Shown here in pieces: positions 25,178-33,398 of a stretch of 56,407 bases of DNA. The notes beneath the pieces are model-generated. The model was not told where the DNA came from and made no database searches. It saw nothing but the letters and a program-made list of their open reading frames with translations. A program made the translations under genes and the position numbers. The DNA is from Frankiaceae bacterium. GTDB lineage: Bacteria; Actinomycetota; Actinomycetes; JAFAQI01. How positions within the stretch are numbered: the stretch's first letter is position 1; every line of letters begins with the position of its first letter. The stretch lies in assembly GCA_030840525.1 (NCBI GenBank), contig JAVEEI010000012.1, positions 1 to 56,407 on the forward strand, given 5' to 3'.

Positions 25178-26734
25178 CTACGACACCTTGAACTGGGCGA
25201 TGCCGGCCCGCAACTCGGCGGCGAGCACGTTGAGCTGCGCCGCCGCGGCGGCGGCCTGCTTCGACCCGACCGCGTACTGTCGCGACACGTCGGAGACCTG
25301 CGTCATCGCGGCGACGACCTGGTCGGACGCCGAGCGTTGCTGCTGGGTCGCGATCGAGATCTCCTTCGCCGCGGTCGTCGTCTCGTCGACCATGCCGGAG
25401 ATCCGCTCGAGTGCTTCCACGACGCCGCGGGCGAGGTCGCTGCCGGTGCGCACCTCCTTCGCGCCCTCTTCGGACGCGATGATGGTGGCGTTGGTCTCGG
25501 CCTGGATCTCGCCGACGATCGCGGCGATCTGTCCGGTCGACTCCTGCGCGCGCTCGGCCAGCTTGCGCACCTCGGAGGCGACGACGGCGAAGCCGCGGCC
25601 GTGCTCTCCCGCGCGGGCGGCCTCGATCGCGGCGTTCAGCGCGAGCAGGTTCGTCTGGTCGGCGAGGTCGTTGATGACCTCGAGAATTCGGCCGATTTCC
25701 TGGGATTTCTCGCCCAGGCTCAGCGTGCGGGCGGCGATCGAGTCGACCCGCTCGGCGATCGTGTCCATCGCCGACACGGACGCGCCGACAGCCGACCGGC
25801 CTTCCTCGGCGTGCCGCAACGTCTCGGCGGCGTAGCGCGCGACCGCTTCCGCGGTCTCGGCGATCTGCGCGGCGGTCGCGGCGAGCTCTTCGATCGTCGA
25901 CGTCGTCTCCGAGACGGCGGACGACTGCTGCGTCGCGGACGCGGCGTGCTCCTCCGCGGTCGCGAGCAGCTCTCCGGCCGCGGCGCCGATCTGCTCGCCG
26001 CCGGAACGGATCTGCCCGACGAGAGAACGCAGGTTGGTCAGCGTGTGCCCGAACGCGCCGGTCAGCAGCTCCAGCGCGGCGTGGTCGCCGTCGGGGTCGC
26101 CGAGCTGCACGGTGAGGTCGCCTTCGGCCGCCTTCGCGAGCTCGCGCGAAAGCTCCGCGACGCGCTGCTGCAGCTCGTCCCGCTCCTGCTTCGCGTGCGA
26201 GCGCATCGCCCAGACCGACGATGCCAACGTGCCGTTGAACCATGCGATGGCCGGATACACCGGTACGACGAGGACGAACCAGGCCGCCGTACTCGGGTCG
26301 AGGGTGTGCGCGATCGCGGACGAGCCGACGACGCCGGCGCCCGCGACGAAACCGAGGGTGACCGACTGCCACTGCCGCATCGTCGACGCGGCGAACAGCA
26401 CGTTCGGCAGGTACAGCACCCAGAACGGGCCGCGGATGCCGCCGCTGACAGATGCGGCGCCGGTGATGGCGACCATGATCGAGAGGAGCAGCAGCACCCG
26501 GTACGTCGTGATCCGGCGGCGGACGTGCGCGCTCAACCCGTGCAGCGTCGGCAGCGCCGTCAACGCGAGCGCGTTGAGCAGCGCCAGCCCCTGCCAGCAC
26601 AGGAACGGCACGAAGTGCAGGTGGACGCCGGTGTCGTGGCGCTGGTGCAGCACGAACGCGCCGACGAGGGCCAGCACGATGCCACCCCACGTCGCGATCG
26701 CCGCGACCCGGGACAGCCGTTTGGAAAAGTCCAC
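25178..26734 (-). CDS. Methyl-accepting chemotaxis receptor, polytopic
   Basis: 518 residues. About six membrane helices at 10-180 with short loops and no periplasmic ligand domain; the segment [22 protein letters not shown] (split here: GPFWVLYLP at 102-110) recurs in the other receptor. A HAMP-like linker lies near 185-240. The signalling hairpin has a canonical tip at 353-395 ([20 protein letters not shown], then [21 protein letters not shown]). There is no CheR-binding pentapeptide; it ends AGIAQFKVS. The GTG at 26734 is preferred to the TTG three bases earlier because AGGAGGGG is better spaced. A sigma-28-like promoter lies just upstream. Confidence 0.92.
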   Translation of the reverse strand: MDFSKRLSRVAAIATWGGIVLALVGAFVLHQRHDTGVHLHFVPFLCWQGLALLNALALTALPTLHGLSAHVRRRITTYRVLLLLSIMVAITGAASVSGGIRGPFWVLYLPNVLFAASTMRQWQSVTLGFVAGAGVVGSSAIAHTLDPSTAAWFVLVVPVYPAIAWFNGTLASSVWAMRSHAKQERDELQQRVAELSRELAKAAEGDLTVQLGDPDGDHAALELLTGAFGHTLTNLRSLVGQIRSGGEQIGAAAGELLATAEEHAASATQQSSAVSETTSTIEELAATAAQIAETAEAVARYAAETLRHAEEGRSAVGASVSAMDTIAERVDSIAARTLSLGEKSQEIGRILEVINDLADQTNLLALNAAIEAARAGEHGRGFAVVASEVRKLAERAQESTGQIAAIVGEIQAETNATIIASEEGAKEVRTGSDLARGVVEALERISGMVDETTTAAKEISIATQQQRSASDQVVAAMTQVSDVSRQYAVGSKQAAAAAAQLNVLAAELRAGIAQFKVS

Positions 26735-26766
26735 CAAGCCCCTCCTGCTCGAAGCCGTACTAGGTC

Positions 26767-26794
26767 TTTCGGGTCATTACGGCTGGCGCTGAAG
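26767..26794 (-). promoter_or_regulatory. Sigma-28-like promoter of the first receptor gene
   Basis: On the minus strand: CTTCAG (26794-26789), 16 nt, CCGAAA (26772-26767). The predicted start of transcription lies about 25 nt before the GTG at 26734, leaving room for the AGGAGGGG ribosome binding site. A separate inverted repeat GCCGTA/TACGGC with an 18-nt spacer overlaps this region. Confidence 0.5.
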
Positions 26795-26810
26795 TGCCGC
26801 GCGGCGGGTT

Positions 26811-27290
26811 CTACGCCGTACGCCGTGCGCGCGGCAGCGTCTCGCGCAGCCGGAGCACGGCGGCGGGGTCGATCACCGCGACCGGGCCGTCGTCGCGCGG
26901 CACCTGGCCGCACAGCAGCTCGGCACCGGGGCCGGCGAACGCCGCCGGGAACTCGTCGACCCGCGCGCCGAGGCTGCCGGTCCCCTCGACCGCGTCGACG
27001 ACGAGCGCCGCGCTGATGCCGTCGTCAACGAGCACGACGAGCCGGGCCGACGACGTGAACGGGGTGCGCTCACCGCCGAGCAGGCCACGCAGGTCGAGCA
27101 CCGGCATGAGCCGGCCGCGCCAGTTGGCGACGCCGGCGAGCCAGTCGGGGCCGCCCGGGATGCGGGTGACGCCGGGGACCCGGCCGACCTCGGCGACGCT
27201 GGCGAGCGAGACCGCGAACCGGCCGGAGCCGAGCCGTACGACGACGGCTTCGCCCGCGTCGTCGGCGGTGGTCTCCGCGGCCTCGGTCAC
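26811..27290 (-). CDS. cheW: Chemotaxis coupling protein CheW
   Basis: 159 residues, a single CheW domain. Seen: VVVRLGSGRFAVSLASVAEV at the start; WLAGVANWRGRLMPVLDLRGLLGG, the CheW signature around the receptor/kinase interface; and LVVLVDDGISAALVVDAVEG. It links receptors to CheA in the signalling array. It is the first gene of the cluster. Seventy-six bp separate it from the first receptor gene, which has its own promoter. Confidence 0.9.
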   Translation of the reverse strand: MTEAAETTADDAGEAVVVRLGSGRFAVSLASVAEVGRVPGVTRIPGGPDWLAGVANWRGRLMPVLDLRGLLGGERTPFTSSARLVVLVDDGISAALVVDAVEGTGSLGARVDEFPAAFAGPGAELLCGQVPRDDGPVAVIDPAAVLRLRETLPRARRTA

Positions 27291-27299
27291 GCTCTCGTT

Positions 27300-27327
27300 C
27301 CTCGGCGCGAACTGCGCCGGAGTGAAG
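27300..27327 (-). promoter_or_regulatory. Sigma-28-like promoter of cheW
   Basis: On the minus strand: CTTCAC (27327-27322), 16 nt, CCGAGG (27305-27300), inside GCCGAGGA. It is the weakest match of the three at the -10. The -10 ends only 9 nt before the GTG at 27290, so the message would be leaderless or nearly so. Confidence 0.4.
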
Positions 27328-27333
27328 CGGCTC

Positions 27334-27756
27334 CTACTGCACCGGCGGCGTCGGGGCGGGCGGGACCCGGCGGAGCAGGCGCATGGCGACCACGAGCGCG
27401 AGCAGCGGCGCGGCCAGCGCGGCGAGCAGCATCAGCTCGCCGACGGTGCCGAGGCCGGGGTCGCCCTTCACCCCCGCCGCGAGCAGCACGTCGCCGCCCG
27501 GGCCGGTCGCGGACGCGAGCGCGACCACGGTGAGGACGCCGAGGCCGGGGAGCACCGCGGCGACGAGACGGTTCGTACCCCACGTGCCGAGGACGCCGAG
27601 CCCGCCGCCGAGGCCGAGGACGAGCACGAGCGACATGCCCTCGACACCGCCGGGCAGCCGGGCGGGGACGAGGAAGACCGAGTAGCAACCGACGACGAGA
27701 CCGGCGAGGTAGAGCGCCGCGAGCGTCAGCCCGGTCAGCAGCCGGTCGTCCTCCAC
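27334..27756 (-). CDS. DUF6113-like integral membrane protein
   Basis: 140 residues with four hydrophobic helices (about 8-30, 38-57, 62-82 and 105-128) and a Pro-rich tail. It looks like the small membrane protein that commonly follows mshB in Streptomyces and relatives (DUF6113). Here the FtsH-like gene lies between it and mshB. The GTG start at 27756 follows TACGCT by 7 nt, so it can be transcribed alone. Function unknown. Confidence 0.75.
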   Translation of the reverse strand: MEDDRLLTGLTLAALYLAGLVVGCYSVFLVPARLPGGVEGMSLVLVLGLGGGLGVLGTWGTNRLVAAVLPGLGVLTVVALASATGPGGDVLLAAGVKGDPGLGTVGELMLLAALAAPLLALVVAMRLLRRVPPAPTPPVQ

Positions 27757-27763
27757 ACCGGCG

Positions 27764-27769
27764 AGCGTA
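27764..27769 (-). promoter_or_regulatory. -10 element TACGCT for the DUF6113-like gene
   Basis: On the minus strand TACGCT ends 7 nt before the GTG at 27756. It sits in the 18-bp gap after the stop of the FtsH-like gene. Confidence 0.55.
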
Positions 27770-27774
27770 GTGAG

Positions 27775-29763
27775 CTACTGCTCCTTGACGAGTACGACGT
27801 TGTCGTCGCGGAGGTCGATGACCGTGGGCGTCGCCTCGGCTGCTTCGGCGGCGTGCAGTACGTCGGTGATCTCGCGGCCGATGAGCTCGTTGCGCTCGAG
27901 CAGCGCGTCGCGGAGCGCGGCGATGAGGTGCTGGTTGGCCTCGAGCTTGCCCTTGATCAGCGTCTTCTGCTCCTGCAGCAGCTCCTCGACCCGGCGGCGG
28001 CCGTCGTTGTCGGAGAGCACCCGACCGACGATGTTCGTGTCGTTCATCGCGCCGTTCTGTACGGCGACGAACGACACCAGCGTTCCGGCCATACCGGCCG
28101 CGCCGACCATCTGCGCCGCGACGTTCGTCGCGTAGAGCAGGTCGCCGCCGGGGCCGGTCGAGATGTCGTCGAAGAACAGCTCCTCCGCGACCTGCCCCGC
28201 CATCGCGATCTGGATCAGCGCGAGCATCTCCTTGCGCGACCGCGTGTAGACCTCTTCGGCATCGCCGTGGGCGAGCATGCCGAGCGCCTCGCGCCGCTTG
28301 ATGATCGAGAGCACCTCCAGCCGGCGCGACGGGGCGACGAGGTACGCCGCGGTCGCGTGGCCGGCCTCGTGCGTCGCGATCAGCTTCTTCTCGTGCACCG
28401 TGTAGCCGACCGGCTGACCCATGCCGATCTCCTCGACCAGCCGGGCCTGCTCGACGTCGCGCCAGCTCATCGCCGGCGCACCCCGCCGTACGGCATTGAT
28501 CAGCGCCTCGTCGAGGAGGTGCTCGATCATCACCGGCGTGTAGCCGTGCGTGATCGAGGCGAGCGCGTTGCGGTGCTCGTCGTCGTCGAGCTCGGCCTCG
28601 TGCGACTTGCGGGCGAGGTAGAAGTCGAGCAGCGCGCGCCGGCCGCGCATGTCCGGCCGCTCGAACGTGAGCGCGCGGTCGAACCGGCCGGGACGCAGCA
28701 GCGCGGGGTCGAGCGAGTCGGCGCGGTTGGTCGCGGCGATGACGAGCACGTTCGGCCGCGGCGGCGTGCGCTTCTTCAGCTGGCGGCTCATCGGCAGCAG
28801 CAGGTTGGCGCCGTCGACGACCTTGCTTACGAGCTTCTGCCACCCGCTCGGCTCGTCGAACGACTGCATCTGCACGAGCAGCTCGTTGACGACACCGCTC
28901 GCACCCTCGCTGGTGAAGCCGTTCGTCACCATCCCCGCGGGCGCGACCGACGGCGCGCTGAGGAACGACGACGGCAACGCCGTCACGCCGCCGCAGCACT
29001 GCACCGACTTCGTGAGGTCGGTCGGCGCGAACTGGTCGTTGGCGGTCATCGCGAGACCGCGCCGGCTGGTGCCGATCGCGTCGATCTCCTCGATGAACGC
29101 GATCGCGCCGCCCTCGGCGAGCGCCGCCTTGCGCACGGCCTTGAAGTACTTGCGGATCTTCAGCGCGGTCGCGCCGTACAGCATCGACTGGAACGACGTC
29201 GCGGAGACGAACAGGAACGGGACGCCGGCCTCGCGGGCCATCGCCTTCGCCGTATGCGTCTTGCCGGTGCCGGGCGCGCCCTCGAACAACAGGCCGCGGC
29301 GCGGCGTACCGCCCATCGCACCCGCGAACGTCTTGTGCGACAGGAACAGGTTGAGCGACCGGACGACCTCGTCCTTCACGCCATCGATGCCGACGACGTC
29401 GTCGAGGCTGACGCCGATCTGCTCGGGCCGGTACATCACGTGCGGCGACCGGCCGAAGAACAGGAACGGCATCACGGTGCCGAGGACGGCGACGAGCACC
29501 ATCGCGCCGATGAACACCCACATCGGGTCGACCGACGGGATGCGGAAGAAGTCGACGCCGTGCCCGGCGAGGATGCGCCACCACAGCAGCACCGCGGGGA
29601 CGCCGAACCACTTCGCCACCCGCCAGAGCCGCTCGCGGCGCAGGTCCTCGCGGTTGCGGCCGACGTCCGCGCCGGCCAGTCCGACGACGCCGCGCCCGCC
29701 CGCCGAGGCGAGCAGCGGGTTGGTGACGAGGCCGCCCGCGGCGGTGGTGTCGTTGCGCTCCAT
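27775..29763 (-). CDS. Membrane FtsH-like AAA+ metalloprotease, divergent
   Basis: 662 residues. Two membrane helices (about 50-66 and 82-104) with only about 15 residues between them. AAA+ core: Walker A GAPGTGKT (162-169), Walker B AFIEEID (222-228, Glu where FtsH has Asp), and SRH with ATNRADSLDPALLRPGRFDR (344-363). Between Walker B and the SRH lies an unusual insertion of about 90 residues (239-330) including two adjacent cysteines. The pore segment FQSMLYG replaces the FVG loop. Protease: HEAGH (465-469) with D541 as the likely third zinc ligand, so proteolysis should be intact. It probably degrades membrane proteins. The ATG has GAGGAG upstream. It is unlike housekeeping FtsH. Confidence 0.85.
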   Translation of the reverse strand: MERNDTTAAGGLVTNPLLASAGGRGVVGLAGADVGRNREDLRRERLWRVAKWFGVPAVLLWWRILAGHGVDFFRIPSVDPMWVFIGAMVLVAVLGTVMPFLFFGRSPHVMYRPEQIGVSLDDVVGIDGVKDEVVRSLNLFLSHKTFAGAMGGTPRRGLLFEGAPGTGKTHTAKAMAREAGVPFLFVSATSFQSMLYGATALKIRKYFKAVRKAALAEGGAIAFIEEIDAIGTSRRGLAMTANDQFAPTDLTKSVQCCGGVTALPSSFLSAPSVAPAGMVTNGFTSEGASGVVNELLVQMQSFDEPSGWQKLVSKVVDGANLLLPMSRQLKKRTPPRPNVLVIAATNRADSLDPALLRPGRFDRALTFERPDMRGRRALLDFYLARKSHEAELDDDEHRNALASITHGYTPVMIEHLLDEALINAVRRGAPAMSWRDVEQARLVEEIGMGQPVGYTVHEKKLIATHEAGHATAAYLVAPSRRLEVLSIIKRREALGMLAHGDAEEVYTRSRKEMLALIQIAMAGQVAEELFFDDISTGPGGDLLYATNVAAQMVGAAGMAGTLVSFVAVQNGAMNDTNIVGRVLSDNDGRRRVEELLQEQKTLIKGKLEANQHLIAALRDALLERNELIGREITDVLHAAEAAEATPTVIDLRDDNVVLVKEQ

Positions 29764-29797
29764 GACGGCGGCTCCTCGAAAAAACTTCCCGGAAACG

Positions 29798-29825
29798 CTC
29801 AAGTGCCGGTACGACGGTGCCGAAA
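29798..29825 (+). promoter_or_regulatory. Sigma-28-like sequence on the plus strand upstream of the FtsH-like gene
   Basis: CTCAAG (29798-29803), 16 nt, CCGAAA (29820-29825) has the same spacing as the chemosensory promoters but points away from the FtsH-like gene, towards the 3' end of mshB. No plus-strand coding gene follows. It may drive an antisense or small RNA, or be chance. Confidence 0.3.
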
Positions 29826-29858
29826 CACTGCTCCAGGCGACCTGCACGTACCCGAAGT

Positions 29859-29891
29859 CTGTCACCGATAGTCGGTGCTGGCTACGGACAG
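29859..29891. promoter_or_regulatory. Nested inverted repeat in the FtsH-like upstream region
   Basis: The inner dyad CACCGA-TAG-TCGGTG (29863-29877) is a perfect 6-bp stem. Outside it, CTGTC (29859-29863) and GACAG (29887-29891) form a second short pair. It could be an operator or an RNA hairpin in the leader of the FtsH-like gene. Confidence 0.4.
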
Positions 29892-29941
29892 TGACCGAAT
29901 CACCCGGTTGGCCCAATGCGTCCCGCGCCTCGCGCCGTCAG

Positions 29942-29959
29942 CGCGACATCTATGTCGCG
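29942..29959. promoter_or_regulatory. 18-bp palindrome, likely operator
   Basis: CGCGACAT-CT-ATGTCGCG is a perfect palindrome with 8-bp arms, 30 bp beyond the mshB stop and about 180 bp upstream of the FtsH-like start. Perfect dyads of this size usually bind a dimeric repressor; the regulator is unknown. In the 226-bp gap at 29764-29989 it is one of three structured elements; no gene is seen there. Confidence 0.45.
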
Positions 29960-29989
29960 GTGGCGGCAATGATCATGGGACTCGCCGGG

Positions 29990-30874
29990 TCAGAGGCCGG
30001 CGAAGAGGTCGGTCTCCTGCCACTCGCCGCCGCCGGCCGGGCCGAGCTCGCCGCGCACGAGCCGGAAGTGCTCGTAGCCGAACGCCTTCTGCCCGATGTT
30101 GTTGGACAGCGCGAACAGCGGCCCGTCGACCGCGATCTGCGTCGCGTGCGCCCGCATCGCGTCGAGCTTGGCGTCGAGGTAGTCGCGGGCGTCGACCTGC
30201 GTCGTGACGGTGTCGTCCTCGTCGCCGAACGGCAGGTCGTCGGGCGAGCTGACCCCGAACGGCAGCTCCTCGCCCATCTGCCTCATCATCTCGAAGCCCT
30301 GGCGCAGGAACGACTTCGGCAACGCTAGGTAGTAGAGCTTCGACGGCTGCCACGGCGGCCCGGCGTCCGGGTAGCGGGCCGGGTCGGCCGCCGCGTCGTA
30401 CGCCGCCACCGCGACCCGGTGCGCCTGGATGTGGTCCGGGTGGCCGTAGCCGCCGTTCTCGTTGTACGTGACGACGACCTGCGGCCGGACCTCGCGGACC
30501 ACCGCGACGAGCGCGCCCACGGCCTCGTCCATGTCGGCCTGCCAGAAGCAGTCCGGGCGGTCGTTGGCCGGCGTACCCATCATTCCGCTGTCCCGCCACC
30601 GGCCGGCGCCGCCGAGGAACCGGTGGTCGGCGACGCCGAGCGCCTTCATCGCCGCGGCGAGCTCGCCGATGCGGTGCTGGCCGAGCCCGTCCTCCTTGTC
30701 GCTGGCGAGACGCTCGAGCTCCGGGACGAGGACCTCGCCCTCCTCGCCAAGCGTGCAGGTGACGAGGGTGACCTGCGCGCCTTCGGCCGCGTACTTCGCC
30801 ATCGTCGCGCCGGACCCGATGACTTCGTCGTCGGGGTGCGCGTGTACGAGCAGGAGTCGCCGGTCGTCGTTCAT
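29990..30874 (-). CDS. mshB: Mycothiol biosynthesis deacetylase MshB
   Basis: 294 residues. It is a LmbE/PIG-L zinc deacetylase: AHPDDE (12-17, with H13 and D16) and HPDH (145-148) supply the metal site. The MshB branch is indicated by GEEGEV near 43 and by the length. It deacetylates GlcNAc-Ins to GlcN-Ins, the second enzymatic stage of mycothiol synthesis, in the cytosol. The ATG overlaps the stop of the Nudix gene (ATGA). Mycothiol genes are confined to actinobacteria, which fixes the phylum. Confidence 0.95.
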   Translation of the reverse strand: MNDDRRLLLVHAHPDDEVIGSGATMAKYAAEGAQVTLVTCTLGEEGEVLVPELERLASDKEDGLGQHRIGELAAAMKALGVADHRFLGGAGRWRDSGMMGTPANDRPDCFWQADMDEAVGALVAVVREVRPQVVVTYNENGGYGHPDHIQAHRVAVAAYDAAADPARYPDAGPPWQPSKLYYLALPKSFLRQGFEMMRQMGEELPFGVSSPDDLPFGDEDDTVTTQVDARDYLDAKLDAMRAHATQIAVDGPLFALSNNIGQKAFGYEHFRLVRGELGPAGGGEWQETDLFAGL

Positions 30875-31287
30875 CCGCGCCAATCTACGAGACCGGCCCG
30901 CAGCGGTACGACGTGCGGGCGGTCCGCGGGAAGCCAGGCGACTTCGTCGTGCTCGTCCGCGGCGAGCCAGCGCAGCGCCGAGTGCTGGTGCGGCCGCGGC
31001 TCCCCCGCGACGACCCGCGCCCACCAAACGCGCAGCACGAACGACGGATCGACCGCAGGCAGATCCACCCCGACGCGATCGAGTACGACGATAGAGACGC
31101 CGAACTCCTCCCGGCACTCGCGGACCAACGCGGCGATGTCGGTCTCGCCCGGCTCGACCTTGCCGCCGGGCAGTTCCCATTGTCCCGCAAGGGATTCCGG
31201 GTAGGCACGCTGCGCCGCGAGCACCCGCGGCGGCGGCCCGGGCGCCACGATCGCCGCCGCGACGACGACGATCGCGTCCATGGACAT
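30871..31287 (-). CDS. Nudix hydrolase (MutT-like)
   Basis: 138 residues. A complete Nudix box runs from G42 to V64 ([23 protein letters not shown]), with the metal-binding RECREE. It is preceded by [11 protein letters not shown], a pattern typical of MutT/8-oxo-dGTP or NTP pyrophosphohydrolases. It is probably a nucleotide-pool sanitising enzyme. It overlaps mshB by 4 nt. The start could be 31287 or the second ATG at 31281; no clear ribosome binding site distinguishes them. Confidence 0.88.
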   Translation of the reverse strand: MSMDAIVVVAAAIVAPGPPPRVLAAQRAYPESLAGQWELPGGKVEPGETDIAALVRECREEFGVSIVVLDRVGVDLPAVDPSFVLRVWWARVVAGEPRPHQHSALRWLAADEHDEVAWLPADRPHVVPLRAGLVDWRG

Positions 31288-31307
31288 GAGCGTGCCCTAT
31301 CGCTCGA

Positions 31308-31313
31308 TACAGT
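31308..31313 (+). promoter_or_regulatory. -10 element TACAGT for the membrane glycosyltransferase-like gene
   Basis: TACAGT ends 7 nt before the ATG at 31321, in the 33-bp gap between the divergent Nudix and glycosyltransferase-like genes. The spacing implies a leaderless message. Confidence 0.6.
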
Positions 31314-31320
31314 GAGGCCG

Positions 31321-32586
31321 ATGGTCGGGTCCGCGCAGCCGAGCGCGCTCGCGACCCGGCTGGTCGTTCTCGCGTGGTGCCTCCTCTCGGTCGGCGCGAG
31401 CGTGCACGAAGGCGAGTACTCCCCGGCTGGCCTGGCCTGTGTCGTGCTCGGGCTGCTGCTGCTGGCCGCGGTCGTGGCGGCCGGGCTGGCGCCGCGGCGG
31501 CCGACCCGCGACGAGCTCGCGGTCGCCGTCGCGGTGTCGCTGGTCGGCGCGATCGCGCACCCGGTCGACCGGCTGATGCACACCGGCGGCGGCGACCTCG
31601 TGGCGATACAGGTCCTCGCCCTCGTCACGGTTGCCGCGACAGCGCTGGGCCTGGGGCTGCTGCGCCCGCGCACGGCGTGGGCGGTCGGCGCCGGGCTCGC
31701 GCTGGCGACCGGGTGCGTGGTCATCGCCGTCGTGACCAACCCGAAGATCGACGTCTGGTACCTGCTGCAGCAGTCGAGCAGCGGCCTGCTCTCCGGCGAC
31801 GACATGTACCGGCAGCACTGGGCGCACAGCCACGGCCTGCAAGCCGTCTACCCGTACCTGCCGATGTCGACCGTGCTGCTCGCGCCGTTCCGCTGGATCG
31901 CGGGCGACGTGCGGGTGGGCCTGCTGCTCGCGTCGGTGGGCACGTCGGCACTGCTACGGCGGCTCGCACCGGCCGCACCGGCCGCGCTGTCGCTGCTGGT
32001 GCTGGTGCACCCGCACTGGGCGTTCCTCGTCGACCAGTCGTGGACCGAGCCGCTGCTGCTGTTCCTGCTCTGCGCCGCCGTGCTCGCGACCGAGCGCCGC
32101 CGGCCGGTGCTCGCGGTCCTCGCACTCGCGGCCGCGCTCGCGGCGAAGCAGCACGTCGTACTTTTGTTGCCGTTGTTCGCATTGTGGCCCGCGTTCGGCT
32201 GGCGCCGTACCCTCGCCGCCGCCGCGGTGGCGGCGCTCGCGATCGCACCGTGGGTGGTCGCCGGGCCGGCGGACTTCTGGCACGACGCCGTGCACGCCAA
32301 CCTCACGCTCGGCGTGATCCCGCGCGCGCTGTGCGTGCCGAGCTTCCTGTTGCGGCACGGCATCACCGTGGGCTTCTGGTTCCCGTTGCTGGCGCTGCTC
32401 GGGGCGTACGCCGCCTGCCTGCGCGGGCCGCGGACGGCGGCCGGTCTGGCGCTGGGATCCGCCCTCGTACTCTGGACGGTCGACGCCACCAACAAGCAGT
32501 CGTTCTTCAACCACTACACGCTGCCGCTCGGCCTGCTGGTGTTGGCACTGACCGCTGCGGCTCGACCGAACGAGGAACCGGCATGA
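31321..32586 (+). CDS. Polytopic membrane protein, GT87/GT-C-like
   Basis: 421 residues with about ten to twelve hydrophobic helices. An external loop near 140-170 carries [22 protein letters not shown], resembling the acidic first loop of GT-C (GT87-like) polyprenyl-phosphate-sugar transferases. [19 protein letters not shown] is a later conserved-looking stretch. It is probably a glycosyltransferase acting on the outer face of the membrane with a polyprenyl-phosphate donor, but the family is broad. The stop overlaps the PAP2 gene by ATGA, so the two are one operon. Confidence 0.7.
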   Translation: MVGSAQPSALATRLVVLAWCLLSVGASVHEGEYSPAGLACVVLGLLLLAAVVAAGLAPRRPTRDELAVAVAVSLVGAIAHPVDRLMHTGGGDLVAIQVLALVTVAATALGLGLLRPRTAWAVGAGLALATGCVVIAVVTNPKIDVWYLLQQSSSGLLSGDDMYRQHWAHSHGLQAVYPYLPMSTVLLAPFRWIAGDVRVGLLLASVGTSALLRRLAPAAPAALSLLVLVHPHWAFLVDQSWTEPLLLFLLCAAVLATERRRPVLAVLALAAALAAKQHVVLLLPLFALWPAFGWRRTLAAAAVAALAIAPWVVAGPADFWHDAVHANLTLGVIPRALCVPSFLLRHGITVGFWFPLLALLGAYAACLRGPRTAAGLALGSALVLWTVDATNKQSFFNHYTLPLGLLVLALTAAARPNEEPA

Positions 32587-33398
32587 CGGCGCTGGAGAGT
32601 ACGACCGACGAGGTCGCCGACGCCGTCGTCGCGTCCGGGCCGGGCCCGGGGCGGCAGCGGTGGTGGCTCGAGATCCCGCTCGCGGTCGCGTTCTACTTCG
32701 CGTACGCGCAGATCCGCGACTGGCACGGCAGCGCGACCGTGCACGCGGCCCGCGTCACCGCGCGCCACCACGGCTTCGACGTGCTGCGGCTCGAGCGCTG
32801 GCTGCACATCGACTGGGAGAAGGGCGCGCAAGCGGTCTTCGTACCGAACGTGCGGCCGCTCGTCGTCGCGATGAACGTCTTCTACGGCACCGCGCACTTC
32901 CTCGTCACGGTCGGCGTCTTCCTGTGGCTGCTGTTCCGCGCCGCGCCGCCGGTCTACCGGCACGCGCGCAACGTGCTGTGCCTCGGTACGGCGATCGGGC
33001 TGGTGTGCTTCGCGCTCTACCCGACGATGCCGCCGCGGCTGATGCCCGCCGGCATCAAGACACAGGACACGATGGACACGGTCGGCAGCCTGTGGTCGTA
33101 CAACCACGGCGTGCTCGAGCACATCTCCGACCCGTACGCCGCGATGCCGAGCTTGCACATCGTGTGGTCGTCGTGGGTCGCGTACGTGCTGTGGTCGTGG
33201 CTCGGCCGCCGCGGCCGCGCGCGTGCCCGCTGGCTCGCCTGGCTCTACCCGCTGGTGACCGGTCTCGTCGTCGTGGTCACCGGCACGCACTGGGTGCTCG
33301 ACCTCGCCGGCGGTGCCGCCGTGTTCGCACTCGCGGTCGCGGCCGCGAAGGGGATCGACCGGGTCACTTCGCGTCGGTCGGCGGCCCGTACTCGTTGA
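32583..33398 (+). CDS. PAP2-superfamily membrane enzyme (AUR1/IPC synthase-like)
   Basis: 271 residues, five or six helices. The acid-phosphatase active-site pieces are PSLH (189-192) and THWVLD (235-240, with H236 and D240). YPTMPPRLMP (146-155) is the P-x-x-PPR motif of the inositol-phosphorylceramide-synthase-like branch, in place of the K-x6-RP motif. It may be a lipid phosphatase or a phosphoinositol/phospho-sugar transferase. It is translated coupled with the GT-C-like protein. Its last 35 nt overlap the end of the convergent GT39 gene. Confidence 0.85.
   Translation: MTALESTTDEVADAVVASGPGPGRQRWWLEIPLAVAFYFAYAQIRDWHGSATVHAARVTARHHGFDVLRLERWLHIDWEKGAQAVFVPNVRPLVVAMNVFYGTAHFLVTVGVFLWLLFRAAPPVYRHARNVLCLGTAIGLVCFALYPTMPPRLMPAGIKTQDTMDTVGSLWSYNHGVLEHISDPYAAMPSLHIVWSSWVAYVLWSWLGRRGRARARWLAWLYPLVTGLVVVVTGTHWVLDLAGGAAVFALAVAAAKGIDRVTSRRSAARTR

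Noticed and set aside
22267..25191. 974-codon plus-strand frame opposite cheA and the second receptor
   Set aside because: Arginine-rich shadow frame; the minus strand has clear CheA and receptor motifs.
26735..26737. TTG start for the first receptor
   Set aside because: The GTG three bases later has better spacing from AGGAGGGG.
26794..29871. 1025-codon plus-strand frame opposite cheW, DUF6113 and the FtsH-like gene
   Set aside because: Spans three real minus-strand genes and their gaps, low-complexity composition, no motif.
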